DNA from: Shinella sp. WSJ-2
GTDB lineage: Bacteria > Pseudomonadota > Alphaproteobacteria > Rhizobiales > Rhizobiaceae
Assembly: GCF_003432075.1 (NCBI RefSeq)
Contig: NZ_QWBU01000014.1
Coordinates: 21,347-85,346, forward strand
Reading direction: 5' to 3'
DNA length: 64,000 bases
The translations under genes were made by a program, and so were the position numbers. Below the pieces are notes generated by a model that had not been told where the DNA came from, did not search any database, and worked only from the letters and a program-made list of their open reading frames with translations. Below are positions 1 to 9,957 of this stretch, piece by piece (positions within the stretch are counted from its first letter, which is position 1; each line of letters starts with the position of its first letter).

Positions 1-620
1 TCCTCGACGTCCTGCTCCTCGATGATTTCCCGGCCACGGCAATAGAGCGCGAGTTTGCGCACTTCGTTGCGGGAGGCGAGGCGGTCGCCGCCGATTGTTT
101 CCATCAGGCGGTCGCGTGCGGCAGGGGAAATGCGCAGACCCTCGCTTGCGAGCTCCTGGTCGATCAACGCCTGCAGCGCGCGGCCGTCGTCGGCGTAGCA
201 AGCGATGGCGACGGCCTGCGACGCCGACTCGGCGGCCTTGCGTAGTGCCGCGCCCTTCTTGAGGTCGCCCGCTTCGATCACCAATGTCGAATCGCCCGGA
301 GGCATTTTCGCCAGCATGTCCAGCGCGTCCGAGACGCCCTTCTCGCTGCCGGCATTGCGGATCCAAACGAGGCGCTCGCCGCCGAACAAGCCAATGGCGT
401 TCATTTCGTCCATCAGCTTCCCGGCCTGGCTGCCGATTTCCCCGGCTTCCAGTTTCACGACGGAGAAGGCATCTCCGAGATTGACGCCGCTTGCAGAGGC
501 GACTGCTGCGGCACGCTCGGAAACGAGGCCACGGTCCGGTCCATAGACGAGGAAGAGCCGCACGGGCAGAGGCTTCCGTTTCAGGAAAGCATCGAACTCA
601 TGCGACTTGACTTCGGCCAT
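1..620 (-). CDS. holA: DNA polymerase III delta subunit, partial (3' end outside window)
   Basis: Delta subunit of the clamp loader, which opens the beta sliding clamp during DNA replication. The reading frame opens with ATG at 618-620 and runs off the left edge, so about the N-terminal 206 residues are present. The N-terminus (MAEVKSHEFDAFL) and the later VYGPDRGLVSERA segment fit the alphaproteobacterial HolA N-terminal domain, an AAA+-type fold without a functional P-loop. It lies 7 bp downstream of lptE in the same direction. Linkage of lptE and holA is widespread in proteobacteria and supports the name. The assignment rests on recalled family sequence and synteny; the C-terminal collar domain cannot be checked here. 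Confidence 0.85.
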   Translation of the reverse strand, partial: MAEVKSHEFDAFLKRKPLPVRLFLVYGPDRGLVSERAAAVASASGVNLGDAFSVVKLEAGEIGSQAGKLMDEMNAIGLFGGERLVWIRNAGSEKGVSDALDMLAKMPPGDSTLVIEAGDLKKGAALRKAAESASQAVAIACYADDGRALQALIDQELASEGLRISPAARDRLMETIGGDRLASRNEVRKLALYCRGREIIEEQDVE

Positions 621-627
621 AGCCGGC

Positions 628-1152
628 TCAGCGTCGGCCGAGAGCCGAGGCGACGTCCGCGCGAATGAACTCGGCAAGCTCGCGAGCAGCACGGTTCTCG
701 CCGTCGCGCACGGCGCGCAGCTTGGCAAATTCCTGGACCGGGAAATCGACCAGGGCAACACTCGAACGTTTACCCGAAGCCAATGTTTCGCCGGAGTCGG
801 ACTTCGTCAGGTTATAGTCGGCCGACACGACGATACGGCCGGCGCGGGCGATGTCCGTCTTGACGTCATCGAGTACGCCGATATTGCGGACCGACACGTT
901 CAGCTCCAGATGGTAGAGCGCCGACTGCGGCTCGCCGGCACCGCCTGCGAAAAGGAAAACCAGATCGTTGCGGACCTGCTGTTCCACGCGGGTATCGGCC
1001 TCAGAAATCTCGACGGCTGCCAACTTCGTATCCGTACCGGAACCAGTCGAATAGAGTGGGCGAACCTGGCAACCTGTCAGCGCGCCGACAAGGGCGATGC
1101 CGGCGACGAGTTTTGCCAGGCGCGAGAGGCCGGTTCCGTCAGACAACAACAT
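628..1152 (-). CDS. lptE: LPS-assembly lipoprotein LptE
   Basis: Outer-membrane lipoprotein that plugs and assembles the LptD translocon, which inserts lipopolysaccharide into the outer leaflet. The 174-residue product has a hydrophobic signal segment (about residues 12-27) ending in the lipobox LTGC, with Cys28 as the lipidated residue, followed by the CQVRPLYS start typical of alphaproteobacterial LptE. The ATG at 1150-1152 lies inside the end of leuS (14-bp overlap), and holA follows after 7 bp, so the three genes are probably one transcript with translational coupling. The family evolves fast, so the call leans on lipobox, length and gene order. Confidence 0.87.
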   Translation of the reverse strand: MLLSDGTGLSRLAKLVAGIALVGALTGCQVRPLYSTGSGTDTKLAAVEISEADTRVEQQVRNDLVFLFAGGAGEPQSALYHLELNVSVRNIGVLDDVKTDIARAGRIVVSADYNLTKSDSGETLASGKRSSVALVDFPVQEFAKLRAVRDGENRAARELAEFIRADVASALGRR

Positions 1153-3766
1153 TCACGATCCTCTGCGGTACGACGATGATCTTCTTGGGACGTTGGCCGG
1201 CGAGCGCGGCCTTGACGGGCTCGAGCACGAGCACGGCCGCCTCGACCGCACTCTGGTCCGCATCGCGGGCGATTGTCAAATCCGCTCGCTTCTTTCCATT
1301 GATCTGAACGGGCATGGTGATTTCGTTTTCCGCGACAAGCCGGTCATCATAGGTCGGCCAGGCGACGGTCGCGACGAGACCTTCACCGCCGATCTCGCGC
1401 CAGGCCTCTTCGGAGAGATGCGGCGTCATCGGGGCGACGATGCGGATCAGGATGCCTACGCCTTCGCGCAGCGCCGAGAGCAAATCAGCCGAAGCGGTGC
1501 CTGCGGCGGCGTTGGTCAGCGGTGCGGCCAGCGCATTGACGAATTCGTAGATGCGCGCGACGGCCTTGTTGAAGGCGAGCTTGTCGTAATCAGCCTGAAC
1601 CGCCTTCAGCGTCTTATGGGCGATCTGCGAGACGGCCAAAGCTTCGCCTTCCGTACCCGGGCGGCTTTCGGCGCCCTTGAGCGCGGGGGCCGCTTCGGAG
1701 ATGAGGCGCCAGACGCGCTGAACGAAACGATGTGCGCCTTCGACGCCGGCTTCCGACCAGATGACGTCACGGTCCGGCGGGGAGTCGGAGAGAACGAAGA
1801 AGCGGGCGGTATCGGCGCCATAGGAGGCGATGATATCGTCGGGATCGACGACGTTCTTCTTCGACTTCGACATCTTCTCGATGGAGCCGATGGCGATGTC
1901 CTCGCCGGTATCGAGATGAACCGCACGGCGCTTGCCGTCCACTTCCTCGATGCGGATCTCGGCCGGCGTCACCCATTCGCGCTTGCCGTCGATGGCGCGG
2001 CTATAGGTTTCATGCACGACCATGCCCTGCGTGAAGAGACCCTTGAAGGGCTCCTTCAGGTCCAGATGACCGGCCACCTGCATGGCGCGGGTGAAGAAGC
2101 GGGAATAGAGCAGATGCAGGATCGCATGCTCGATGCCACCGATATATTGATCGACCGGCAACCACGCATTGGCCGCGGCCGGATCCGTCGGGTTGTTTTC
2201 CCAGGGCGCGGTGAAGCGGGCGAAATACCAGGACGAATCGACGAAGGTATCCATCGTATCCGTTTCGCGGCGGGCATCCTTTCCACACTGCGGGCAGGCG
2301 ACATGGCGCCAGGTGGGGTGACGGTCGAGCGGGTTGCCCGGCTTGTCGAAGGTGACGTCGTCCGGCAGCTGCACTGGCAGGTCGGCCTTCGGCACGGGCA
2401 CGACGCCGCAGGCTTCGCAATGGATGACCGGGATCGGGCAGCCCCAATAGCGCTGGCGCGAAATGCCCCAGTCGCGCAGGCGGAAGTTCACCTTGCGCTC
2501 GCCGACCGGCGCGTTGCCGAGCGTGGCCGCCGTAAGGCGCTTGGCGACCTCTTCGAAGGCCTCGTCGGTGCTGAGACCATCCAGGAAGCGCGAATTGATC
2601 ATGACGCCGTCGCCGACATAGGCCTCGTCACCAATAGCGAAGGTTGCGGCGTCGCCGTCCTTTGGCATGACGACCGGAACGACGGGCAGGTCATATTTGC
2701 GGGCGAAGTCGAGGTCGCGCTGGTCGCCGGACGGGCAGCCGAAGATGGCGCCCGTGCCGTAGTCCATCAGCACGAAGTTCGCGACATAGACCGGCAGTTC
2801 CCAGCTGGGATCGAAGGGATGGCGCACACGGATGCCCGTGTCCATGCCCTTCTTCTCGGCGGTCTCCAATGCAGCCAGCGACGTGCCGGCGCGGCGGCAT
2901 TCCTCGCAGAAGGCCATGATTTCGGGATTGGCGGCGGACACTTCCTTGGCCAGCGGATGATCGGCCGAGATCGCCAGGAACGAGGCGCCGAACAGGGTGT
3001 CGGGACGCGTCGTATAGACGGTCACGTCCTTTTCGGCCGTCTCAGCGCCTTCGGCCATTTGCCAGCGCACCAGCATGCCCTCGGAACGGCCGATCCAGTT
3101 CTTCTGCATCAGCCGGACCTTTTCCGGCCACTGGTCGAGCGTCTCCAGCGAATCGAGCAGGTCCTGGCTGAAATCGGTGATGCGGAAGAACCACTGGGTC
3201 AGCTCGCGCTGTTCGACAAGCGCGCCGGAGCGCCAGCCGCGGCCGTCGATGACTTGCTCGTTGGCGAGAACCGTGTGGTCGACCGGGTCCCAGTTCACCT
3301 TGGACTGCTTGCGGTAGACCAGGCCCTTTTCCAGGAAATCCAGAAACAGGTGCTGCTGGCGCTGATAATATTCGACATCGCAGGTGGCGAATTCGCGCGA
3401 CCAGTCAAGTGACAGGCCCATCGACTTCAGCTGCTTGCGCATCGTCGCGATGTTTTCATAGGTCCAGCCCTTGGGGTGGACCTTGTTCTGCATGGCGGCG
3501 TTTTCGGCGGGCATGCCAAAGGCGTCCCAGCCCATTGGGTGAAGTACATTGTAGCCGCGGGCGCGCTTGTAGCGGGCGACGACGTCACCCATCGCATAGT
3601 TGCGCACATGGCCCATATGGATGCGGCCCGAGGGATAGGGGAACATCTCTAGGACGTAATACTTTTCGCGCGGATCGTCGTTGTCGGTCAGAAAGACGTT
3701 CTCGTCGTTCCATTTTGCCTGCCAGCGGGGCTCGGCATCGCGCGGATTGTAACGTTCGGTGGCCAT
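1139..3766 (-). CDS. leuS: Leucyl-tRNA synthetase
   Basis: Class I aminoacyl-tRNA synthetase that charges tRNA-Leu. The product has 875 residues, normal for bacterial LeuRS. The HIGH-type motif reads HMGH at about residues 50-53 within [15 protein letters not shown], and the KMSKS loop is intact near residue 631 ([13 protein letters not shown]). The large editing (CP1) insertion and the C-terminal tRNA-binding part are in frame throughout. The chosen start is ATG 3764-3766 ([10 protein letters not shown]), which matches the family N-terminus; an in-frame extension to 3865 adds 33 residues with no family resemblance. It is the first gene of the leuS-lptE-holA unit and diverges from the YggS gene. 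Confidence 0.97.
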   Translation of the reverse strand: MATERYNPRDAEPRWQAKWNDENVFLTDNDDPREKYYVLEMFPYPSGRIHMGHVRNYAMGDVVARYKRARGYNVLHPMGWDAFGMPAENAAMQNKVHPKGWTYENIATMRKQLKSMGLSLDWSREFATCDVEYYQRQQHLFLDFLEKGLVYRKQSKVNWDPVDHTVLANEQVIDGRGWRSGALVEQRELTQWFFRITDFSQDLLDSLETLDQWPEKVRLMQKNWIGRSEGMLVRWQMAEGAETAEKDVTVYTTRPDTLFGASFLAISADHPLAKEVSAANPEIMAFCEECRRAGTSLAALETAEKKGMDTGIRVRHPFDPSWELPVYVANFVLMDYGTGAIFGCPSGDQRDLDFARKYDLPVVPVVMPKDGDAATFAIGDEAYVGDGVMINSRFLDGLSTDEAFEEVAKRLTAATLGNAPVGERKVNFRLRDWGISRQRYWGCPIPVIHCEACGVVPVPKADLPVQLPDDVTFDKPGNPLDRHPTWRHVACPQCGKDARRETDTMDTFVDSSWYFARFTAPWENNPTDPAAANAWLPVDQYIGGIEHAILHLLYSRFFTRAMQVAGHLDLKEPFKGLFTQGMVVHETYSRAIDGKREWVTPAEIRIEEVDGKRRAVHLDTGEDIAIGSIEKMSKSKKNVVDPDDIIASYGADTARFFVLSDSPPDRDVIWSEAGVEGAHRFVQRVWRLISEAAPALKGAESRPGTEGEALAVSQIAHKTLKAVQADYDKLAFNKAVARIYEFVNALAAPLTNAAAGTASADLLSALREGVGILIRIVAPMTPHLSEEAWREIGGEGLVATVAWPTYDDRLVAENEITMPVQINGKKRADLTIARDADQSAVEAAVLVLEPVKAALAGQRPKKIIVVPQRIVNVVV

Positions 3767-3953
3767 GTCTTTGATGTTCCGGAAGTCTTTTGGGAGTTTT
3801 GGCGAGCGGTTCGCCCATGCGAATATAGTGGCGAGACCTTCATCATGAAACCGCCGAAGCGTCAAGTTTTCCGGCCTCGGGCCGGTTTGTCGCGCTTGGC
3901 AAGCGGCGTCGTTTTCGCTAGGTCCTGACCCTCGATACCAGAGGAGAGTGACG

Positions 3954-4613
3954 ATGGAGCTTCAGGACCGCCTCGCAGAGGTTCAGGGCCGGATGAAGAA
4001 GGCGGCAGCGGAAGCTGGCCGCAAGCCGGATGCCGTCACGCTCGTCGCGGTGTCGAAGACGTTCGATGCCGATTCCATCCGCCCGGCCATCGCTGCCGGC
4101 CAGCGTGTCTTTGGCGAAAACCGCGTGCAGGAAGCGCAGGGCAAGTGGCCGGAGCTGCGCGCCGAGACCGACGGTATCGAGCTGCACCTGATCGGCCCGC
4201 TGCAATCCAACAAGACCGCCGAGGCCGTGGCGCTGTTCGACGTCATCGAGACGGTCGATCGTGAAAAGATTGCCCGCACCATCGCCGAGGAGATGAAGCG
4301 GCAGGGCCGCAGCCTGCGGCTCTATGTCCAGGTCAATACCGGGCTCGAGCCGCAGAAAGCGGGCATTGCGCCCGACGATACGATGGCCTTCGTCACCTTT
4401 TGCCGCGAGGAACTCGGCCTTTCCATCGAAGGGCTGATGTGCATTCCGCCGGCGGAGGAAAATCCCGGCCCGCATTTCGCGCTGCTGGCCAAGCTCGCCG
4501 AGCGCTGCGGTCTGGAAAAACTCTCCATGGGCATGTCCGGCGACTACGACGTCGCCATCGGTTTTGGCGCGACCTCGGTGCGCGTCGGTTCGGCGATCTT
4601 CGGAACGCGCTGA
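3954..4613 (+). CDS. YggS/PLPBP family pyridoxal-phosphate homeostasis protein
   Basis: Single-domain PLP-binding protein related to the N-terminal barrel of alanine racemase; members buffer vitamin B6 and affect amino-acid metabolism, with no proven catalytic reaction. The product has 219 residues with the PLP lysine in VAVSKTF (Lys35) and the C-terminal phosphate-binding part containing [22 protein letters not shown] (read as two adjacent motifs, [12 protein letters not shown] and [10 protein letters not shown]). ATG 3954 is preferred over the in-frame GTG at 3948 because AGGAG at 3942-3946 sits seven bases before the ATG. It is divergent from leuS and followed by a short hairpin at 4617-4635. 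Confidence 0.93.
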   Translation: MELQDRLAEVQGRMKKAAAEAGRKPDAVTLVAVSKTFDADSIRPAIAAGQRVFGENRVQEAQGKWPELRAETDGIELHLIGPLQSNKTAEAVALFDVIETVDREKIARTIAEEMKRQGRSLRLYVQVNTGLEPQKAGIAPDDTMAFVTFCREELGLSIEGLMCIPPAEENPGPHFALLAKLAERCGLEKLSMGMSGDYDVAIGFGATSVRVGSAIFGTR

Positions 4614-4616
4614 CGT

Positions 4617-4635
4617 CGGGAACGCGCCGTTCCCG
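4617..4635 (+). terminator. Short GC-rich hairpin after the YggS gene
   Basis: CGGGAAC and GTTCCCG form a perfect 7-bp stem around a GCGCC loop three bases after the stop codon. There is no T-tract, so this may be a weak terminator or a 3'-end-stabilising hairpin. Confidence 0.4.
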
Positions 4636-4764
4636 GATTGACGAACGGCAAGAAACGAGCCGGCCTTTTGAGGCTTTGGTCTGGCTTTGCGGATTGCCCG
4701 CCCTCTCCTATTCTTCCCGCCGAGGAACCGGCCGTTGATCGGCTGCGCATGGCGGGAGGAAGCG

Positions 4765-6663
4765 ATGCAAAAAACCTATGCCGAGATCTATCGGGCGTGG
4801 AAGGACGATCACCACGCGCATTGGCGTGAGGCCGCGCGGGCTATCGACTGGTTCACGGAGCCGACGGAGATCTTCAATAGCACCCAGGGGGTTTATGGCC
4901 GATGGTTTCCCGATGCGCGCGGCAATACCTGTCATAACTGCGTCGATCGCCATGTGGCGGCGGGTCGCGGTGACGTCGCGGCGCTGATCTATGACAGCCC
5001 GGTGACCGGCCGGAAGGCCCGTTTCTCCTATGCCGAACTGCTTGAGCGCGTCAACGCCATGGCCGCGGTGCTGGTCGATCAGGGCGTGGAACAGGGCGAC
5101 CGGGTCATCCTCTATATGCCGATGATCCCCGAGGCGATTTTCGCCATGCTGGCTTGTGCGCGGATTGGTGCCATCCATTCCGTGGTGTTCGGCGGCTTTG
5201 CCGCAAGTGAGCTTGCCGCGCGCATCGACGATTCGGCGGCGAAGCTTGTCGTGACGGCGAGCTGCGGCATCGAGCCAAACCGTGTCGTCGCCTACAAGCC
5301 GCTGCTCGATGCCGCCATCGACCTGGCCCGCCACAAGCCGGACTATTGCCTCGTGCTGCAGCGGCCGGAGCTTGCCGCGACGCTGCAGGATGACCGGGAT
5401 ATCGATCTGGGTGCCGCGCTTGACGCGGCCCGTGGGCGCACCGTCGCCTGCGCACCGCTGGCGGCGACCGATCCGCTTTACATCCTCTACACGTCAGGCA
5501 CGACAGGCCAGCCGAAGGGCGTCATTCGCGACAATGGCGGCCATATGGTCGCGCTCGCCTGGACCATGCGGGCGCTCTACGGCGTGAAACCCGGCGAGGT
5601 CTACTGGGCGGCGTCGGATATCGGCTGGGTCGTCGGCCATTCCTATATCGTCTATGCGCCCCTGCTGAACGGCAGCACGACGGTGCTCTATGAGGGCAAG
5701 CCGATCGGCACGCCGGATGCCGGCGCCTTCTGGCGGGTGGTGGAGGAGTACAAGGTCTCCGTGCTTTTCACGGCGCCGACGGCCTTCCGCGCCATTCGCA
5801 AGGAGGATCCCGAAGGTGCCCTTGTGAAACACTACGATCTCTCCAGCCTGCGGGCGCTGTTCCTCGCCGGCGAGCGCGCCGATCCCGATACGCTGCGCTG
5901 GGCCGAAGCCGTGCTCGGCGTTCCCGTCATCGATCACTGGTGGCAGACGGAGACCGGATGGGCGATCGTCGGCAATCCGCTCGGCCTCGATGCGCTGCCG
6001 GTGAAACATGGTTCGCCCACCGTGCCCATGCCGGGCTACGATCTTCATGTGCTCGACGATGCGGGTCACGAGGTCCCGGCCGGCACGCTCGGCAATATCG
6101 CCATCAAGCTCCCCCTCCCCCCGGGTTGCCTGCCGAGCTTCTGGAATGCCGACGAACGGTTCCGCGTCGCCTGCCTGTCGGAATTCCCCGGCTACTACAA
6201 GACAGCGGATGCCGGTTATATCGACGATGACGGCTACGTCTTCATCATGTCGCGCACCGACGACATCATAAATGTCGCCGGCCACCGCCTTTCGACGGGG
6301 GCGATGGAGGAGGTCTGCGCCGGCCATCCCGACGTGGCCGAATGCGCGGTCATCGGCGTTGCCGACGGCATTAAGGGCCAGGCGCCGGCCGGATTTCTCG
6401 TGCTGAAGAGCAATGTTTCACGTGAATCATCGCTCGTAGAGGCGGAGGTGGTGGGGTTGGTGCGTGAGAAAATCGGCCCCGTCGCCGCCTTCAAGATGGC
6501 GATCTGCGTGAAGCGTCTGCCCAAGACCCGCTCGGGAAAAATCCTGCGCGGTACGATGCAGAAGATCGCCGACCGGGAGGATTGGAAGATGCCGGCGACG
6601 ATCGATGATCCCGCCATTCTGGAGGAGATCGCCGAGATTCTTGCGGCACGGCGGATCGGGTAG
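4765..6663 (+). CDS. prpE: Propionyl-CoA synthetase (PrpE-type acyl-CoA synthetase)
   Basis: ATP-dependent acyl-CoA synthetase of the ANL superfamily that activates propionate, and probably acetate, through an acyl-adenylate. The 632-residue product carries the P-loop-like motif YTSGTTGQPKGV near residue 240 followed by IRDNGGH, which is characteristic of PrpE. The Trp-rich DHWWQTETGW segment and the C-terminal SGKILRGTM motif, with the catalytic lysine near residue 592, are also present. ATG 4765 follows GGGAGGA at 4754-4760; longer frames from 4687 lack family resemblance. No methylcitrate-cycle or propionyl-CoA carboxylase gene is adjacent, so substrate choice between propionate and acetate is inferred from sequence only. 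Confidence 0.9.
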   Translation: MQKTYAEIYRAWKDDHHAHWREAARAIDWFTEPTEIFNSTQGVYGRWFPDARGNTCHNCVDRHVAAGRGDVAALIYDSPVTGRKARFSYAELLERVNAMAAVLVDQGVEQGDRVILYMPMIPEAIFAMLACARIGAIHSVVFGGFAASELAARIDDSAAKLVVTASCGIEPNRVVAYKPLLDAAIDLARHKPDYCLVLQRPELAATLQDDRDIDLGAALDAARGRTVACAPLAATDPLYILYTSGTTGQPKGVIRDNGGHMVALAWTMRALYGVKPGEVYWAASDIGWVVGHSYIVYAPLLNGSTTVLYEGKPIGTPDAGAFWRVVEEYKVSVLFTAPTAFRAIRKEDPEGALVKHYDLSSLRALFLAGERADPDTLRWAEAVLGVPVIDHWWQTETGWAIVGNPLGLDALPVKHGSPTVPMPGYDLHVLDDAGHEVPAGTLGNIAIKLPLPPGCLPSFWNADERFRVACLSEFPGYYKTADAGYIDDDGYVFIMSRTDDIINVAGHRLSTGAMEEVCAGHPDVAECAVIGVADGIKGQAPAGFLVLKSNVSRESSLVEAEVVGLVREKIGPVAAFKMAICVKRLPKTRSGKILRGTMQKIADREDWKMPATIDDPAILEEIAEILAARRIG

Positions 6664-7428
6664 CGGTTTCTTCTTGCCGCCTTTGATGCACGCAAGGGGA
6701 GCCCGGGAGACAGATCGGCTCCCCTGCCCTCCGTTCGATGTGCGTTTGCCGGGAGGATCCATAGCCACACGGCAAACCTTCTGGCAATTTCACATTCCCG
6801 TTTTCCCCGCCCTCCGAACCTGTGCCTACAATTTCTCCATCCCGCCGCGGATACACTGCCAGGCGTGGCAGCGAGGCGGGATCGGCGCGGGGTGTGGGGA
6901 AGAGACGCAGAACCTCACGCACCGGGCCTGCGGAAAGTGGTCTCCCTCCGGCGACATGGGGGAAGCGATGGGGTGTCGGACCAGCCCTGTCGTTTCATGC
7001 TCCAGACGGCGCGCCGGATGTGCCTGTGCGGCACGCAAGGAGGCCGGGACTGGCGGATGCGTCGGCATCGTCCGCCGGACGGGAACACGCTGGAAGGTGA
7101 AAACCTTCCGTCGCGATCGCCAGAGCGTGCGGTCGCGATGTCAAAACGGCGCTCTCCCCTCCGGAAACCGGCGAACGACATCAGCCATCCCGGCCTTTGC
7201 AGAGGGACCGGAGTCGCAGGCAAAAACCGCTGAACGGGGCGCTGAAAGGTGCCACATACAATACATCAAACGAGGCAGCTTCCAGCGCCCCGTCCGAAAT
7301 GCTCTTTGGAAACCCACGGGCGGAAAATCCGCCGCGTGGGTGAAGCCGTTGGCAATTCGGCGTCTCGGGGCCAGCATTGCCGCCAAACTCTTTCCCTTTC
7401 GCCGGAACATGCGCTAAGGGCATCAGCC
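6664..7428. other. 765-bp gene-free stretch rich in hairpins; possible structured RNA
   Basis: No open frame here looks like a protein gene. The stretch holds many perfect stem-loops: AGGGGAGCC with GGCTCCCCT (6695-6725); CCCGCC with GGCGGG enclosing CTGCCA/TGGCAG (6841-6880); GTGCC/GGCAC (7020-7034); GGCGGA/TCCGCC (7052-7076); GGAAGGT/ACCTTCC closing a GAAA tetraloop (7092-7109); and TCGCGA/TCGCGA (7111-7138). I could not match it to tmRNA, RNase P, 6S, SRP RNA or a TPP riboswitch. Strand is unknown, since palindromic arms look alike on both strands, although the GAAA tetraloop favours plus. Either an unrecognised ncRNA or decayed sequence is possible. Confidence 0.5.
6695..6725 (+). terminator. 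Hairpin downstream of prpE
   Basis: AGGGGAGCC (6695-6703) pairs perfectly with GGCTCCCCT (6717-6725) across a 13-base loop, 31 bases after the prpE stop. There is no T-run, so intrinsic termination is uncertain. Confidence 0.4.
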
Positions 7429-8094
7429 ATGACCATACCGGCCCCGATAGACCAAACCTTCGTCGTCCTTCTCGGCGGCGCGCTTGCGGTGACGCCGCGG
7501 GTGCGGGCCGATATCGTCGGCGCGCGCTTCGTCGCGGCCGATGGCGGGATGCGGCATGCCGCAACGCTTGGCGTCACACCGGAAATCTGGGTGGGCGATT
7601 TCGATTCTACGTCGGACGATCTCATCGCCACCTGGCCCGGCGTCGAGCGTCAACCCTATCCCGTCGCCAAGAACGAAACCGATGGGGCGATCGCCGTTTC
7701 CGTCGCCACGGATCGCGGCGCAAAGGACATCGTGCTGGTCGGCGCGCTCGGCGGCGATCGCAGCGACCATGCGCTGATGCATCTGCTCCATGCGGTGTCG
7801 CTTGCCGAAGGCGGCCATGCGATCAAGCTTACCTCCGGCGAGGAGGAAGCCTGGCCGCTCCTGCCGGGCAGCCGCAATATCGACCTGCCGAAGGGCAGCC
7901 TGTTTTCGATCCTCGGCCTCTCGCCGCTGGCGGGCCTCTTCATCGGCAATGTGCGCTATCCGCTGAATGATTTCTCGTTGCCCTTCGGCTCGTCGCGCAC
8001 CATTTCCAACGTCGCCGAAGGCCCGATCCGCCTTTCGCTTGCCTCCGGCCGCGCGATCCTCATCGCCCGGCCCTATGATCTCTCAGGAGCCTGA
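7429..8094 (+). CDS. thiN: Thiamine pyrophosphokinase (thiamine diphosphokinase)
   Basis: Transfers pyrophosphate from ATP to thiamine to make the cofactor ThDP. The 221-residue product shows the family segments VAADGGMRHAATLG, WVGDFDSTS, NETDGAIAVS and GALGGDRSDHALMHLL, which supply the ATP- and thiamine-site acidic residues, followed by the beta-sandwich C-terminal part (GSLFSILGLSP). ATG 7429 follows AAGGG at 7416-7420. The frame is open upstream to 7249, but that part has no family resemblance. The ABC-F gene starts 4 bp after its stop, so the two are probably co-transcribed. No TPP riboswitch or thiBPQ transporter genes were seen upstream. Confidence 0.93.
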   Translation: MTIPAPIDQTFVVLLGGALAVTPRVRADIVGARFVAADGGMRHAATLGVTPEIWVGDFDSTSDDLIATWPGVERQPYPVAKNETDGAIAVSVATDRGAKDIVLVGALGGDRSDHALMHLLHAVSLAEGGHAIKLTSGEEEAWPLLPGSRNIDLPKGSLFSILGLSPLAGLFIGNVRYPLNDFSLPFGSSRTISNVAEGPIRLSLASGRAILIARPYDLSGA

Positions 8095-8097
8095 TCC

Positions 8098-9927
8098 TTG
8101 GCACCGCCCATTCTCAAACTCGATGATATCTTCCTCAGCTTCGGCGGCACGCCGCTGCTTGCAGGCGCCAACCTGCAAGTGGAACCCGGCGACCGCATTT
8201 CGCTTGTCGGCCGCAACGGCTCGGGCAAGTCGACGCTGATGAAGATCGCCGCAGGCCTGGCCGAGGCGCAGTCGGGCGAGGTCTTCCGCCACCCCTCGGC
8301 AACGATCCGCTACCTGCACCAGGCGCCGGATTTCGACGGCTACGACACGGTCGCGGCCTATGCAGAAGCGGGCCTTGGCCCGAGCGATGATCCTTACCGC
8401 GTCACCTACCTGCTCGAGCATCTCGGCCTCGACGGTACGGAGGATCCGAAGTCGCTGTCGGGCGGCGAGGCGCGTCGTGCGGCGCTCGCCCGCGTCATGG
8501 CGCCGGAGCCGGATATCCTTTTGCTCGACGAGCCGACGAACCATCTCGACCTGCCGACCATCGAATGGCTGGAAGGCGAGCTGCAATCGACCCGCTCGGC
8601 GCTTGTCGTGATCTCGCACGACCGTCGTTTTCTCGAAAAGGTCTCCAACGCCACCGTCTGGCTCGATCGCGGCCAGTCGCGACGGCTGAACCGCGGCTTC
8701 GGCCATTTCGAGGCCTGGCGCGACGAGGTGCTGGAGGCCGAGGAACTGGAGCAGCACAAACTCGGCAAGGCGATCGAGCGCGAGGAACACTGGCTGCGCT
8801 ACGGCGTGACGGCGCGCCGCAAGCGCAACATGCGCCGCCTGGGCGCGCTGCACGACCTTCGCGCCCGCTACCGCGGCCACAAGGGCCCCCAGGGCAGCGT
8901 GCAGGCCAGCGCCTCCGATGCGCAGGAGTCCGGCAAGCTTGTCATCGAGGCGGAAAAGATCACCAAGAGCTACGGCGAGCGCACCATCGTCGCGCCCTTC
9001 TCCATCCGTGTGCATCGCGGCGATTGCATCGGCCTCGTCGGCCCGAACGGTGCCGGCAAGACCACGCTGCTCAAGATGCTCACCGGCCAGCTCGCGCCCG
9101 ACAGCGGCACGGTGAAGCTCGGCACCAATCTGGAGATCGCCACGCTCGATCAGCGCCGCGAGGACCTGAACCTCGACGACACGCTTGCCCATTACCTCAC
9201 CGATGGGCGCGGCGAGAACCTGCTGGTCAACGGCGAACAGCGCCATGTCACCGGCTATATGAAGGAATTCCTCTTCCAGCCGGAACAGGCCCGCACGCCG
9301 ATCCGCAATCTCTCGGGCGGCGAGCGCGCCCGCCTCATGCTGGCGCGCATCCTGTCGCGGCCGACCAACCTGCTCATCCTCGACGAACCGACCAACGACC
9401 TCGACATTGAGACACTGGACCTGCTTCAGGAAATCGTCGCCGGTTTTGCCGGCACGGTGCTGCTCGTCAGCCACGACCGCGACTTTTTGGACCGCACCGT
9501 CACCTCGACCATCGCACCCGCCGATCCGGAAAACCCGGATGGACGCTGGATCGAATATGCCGGCGGCTATACCGACATGATGGCGCAGCGCCGCGGCGCG
9601 ATCGAAGAAAAGCGCAAGGCGGACAAGGCCGAAAAGGCCAAGGCCGCCGAAGCCGCGCCGGCTGCCGCTTCTTCCGACGGCAAGGCCAAGGCAAAACTCT
9701 CCTACAAGCAGAAATTCGCGCTGGAAAACCTGCCGAAGGAAATGGAGAAGGCGGAAAAGGAGATCGCCGCCCGCGAGGCGAAGATGGCCGACCCGAACCT
9801 CTTCACCAAGGACCCCGCCACCTTCAACAAGCTTGCTGCGGAGATGGAAAAGCTGCGCGCCTCGCTGACGAAGATGGAAGAGGAATGGCTGGAACTGGAA
9901 ATGCTGCGGGAGGAACTGGAGGGCTGA
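8098..9927 (+). CDS. ABC-F family ATPase, Uup-like
   Basis: Cytosolic duplicated ABC ATPase without membrane segments; ABC-F proteins act on the ribosome or on branched DNA (Uup) rather than in transport. The 609-residue product has two nucleotide-binding domains: Walker A GRNGSGKST (residues 38-46) and GPNGAGKTTL (315-324), with signatures LSGGEARRAALAR and LSGGERARLMLAR, and Walker B segments ending DEPTNHLD and DEPTNDLD. A charged C-terminal coiled coil from about residue 505 (EEKRKADKAEKAK onward) resembles the Uup C-terminal domain. The start is TTG 8098 with AGGAG at 8085-8089; no upstream ATG is possible before the thiN stop at 8094. Confidence 0.92.
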   Translation: MAPPILKLDDIFLSFGGTPLLAGANLQVEPGDRISLVGRNGSGKSTLMKIAAGLAEAQSGEVFRHPSATIRYLHQAPDFDGYDTVAAYAEAGLGPSDDPYRVTYLLEHLGLDGTEDPKSLSGGEARRAALARVMAPEPDILLLDEPTNHLDLPTIEWLEGELQSTRSALVVISHDRRFLEKVSNATVWLDRGQSRRLNRGFGHFEAWRDEVLEAEELEQHKLGKAIEREEHWLRYGVTARRKRNMRRLGALHDLRARYRGHKGPQGSVQASASDAQESGKLVIEAEKITKSYGERTIVAPFSIRVHRGDCIGLVGPNGAGKTTLLKMLTGQLAPDSGTVKLGTNLEIATLDQRREDLNLDDTLAHYLTDGRGENLLVNGEQRHVTGYMKEFLFQPEQARTPIRNLSGGERARLMLARILSRPTNLLILDEPTNDLDIETLDLLQEIVAGFAGTVLLVSHDRDFLDRTVTSTIAPADPENPDGRWIEYAGGYTDMMAQRRGAIEEKRKADKAEKAKAAEAAPAAASSDGKAKAKLSYKQKFALENLPKEMEKAEKEIAAREAKMADPNLFTKDPATFNKLAAEMEKLRASLTKMEEEWLELEMLREELEG

Positions 9928-9957
9928 GTGCGTCCGAAGCACGCGCTGCCCTCTCCG

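Noticed and set aside
1097..3412. Long open frame on the plus strand opposite leuS
   Set aside because: Arg/Gly/Asp-rich with no family resemblance; it is antisense to a clear leuS, an artefact of high GC.
6664..7428. Known RNAs tested by eye: RNase P, tmRNA, SRP, 6S, TPP riboswitch before thiN
   Set aside because: Key conserved boxes (GAGGAAAGTCC, ACAGAAA, an ANDN-type tag, GGTCCGGAAGGAAGC, CTGAGA) were not found.
8083..9942. Open frame of about 620 codons on the minus strand opposite the ABC-F gene
   Set aside because: Composition is Leu/Arg/Val repeats from the reverse complement of a Walker-motif gene; no independent ribosome site.
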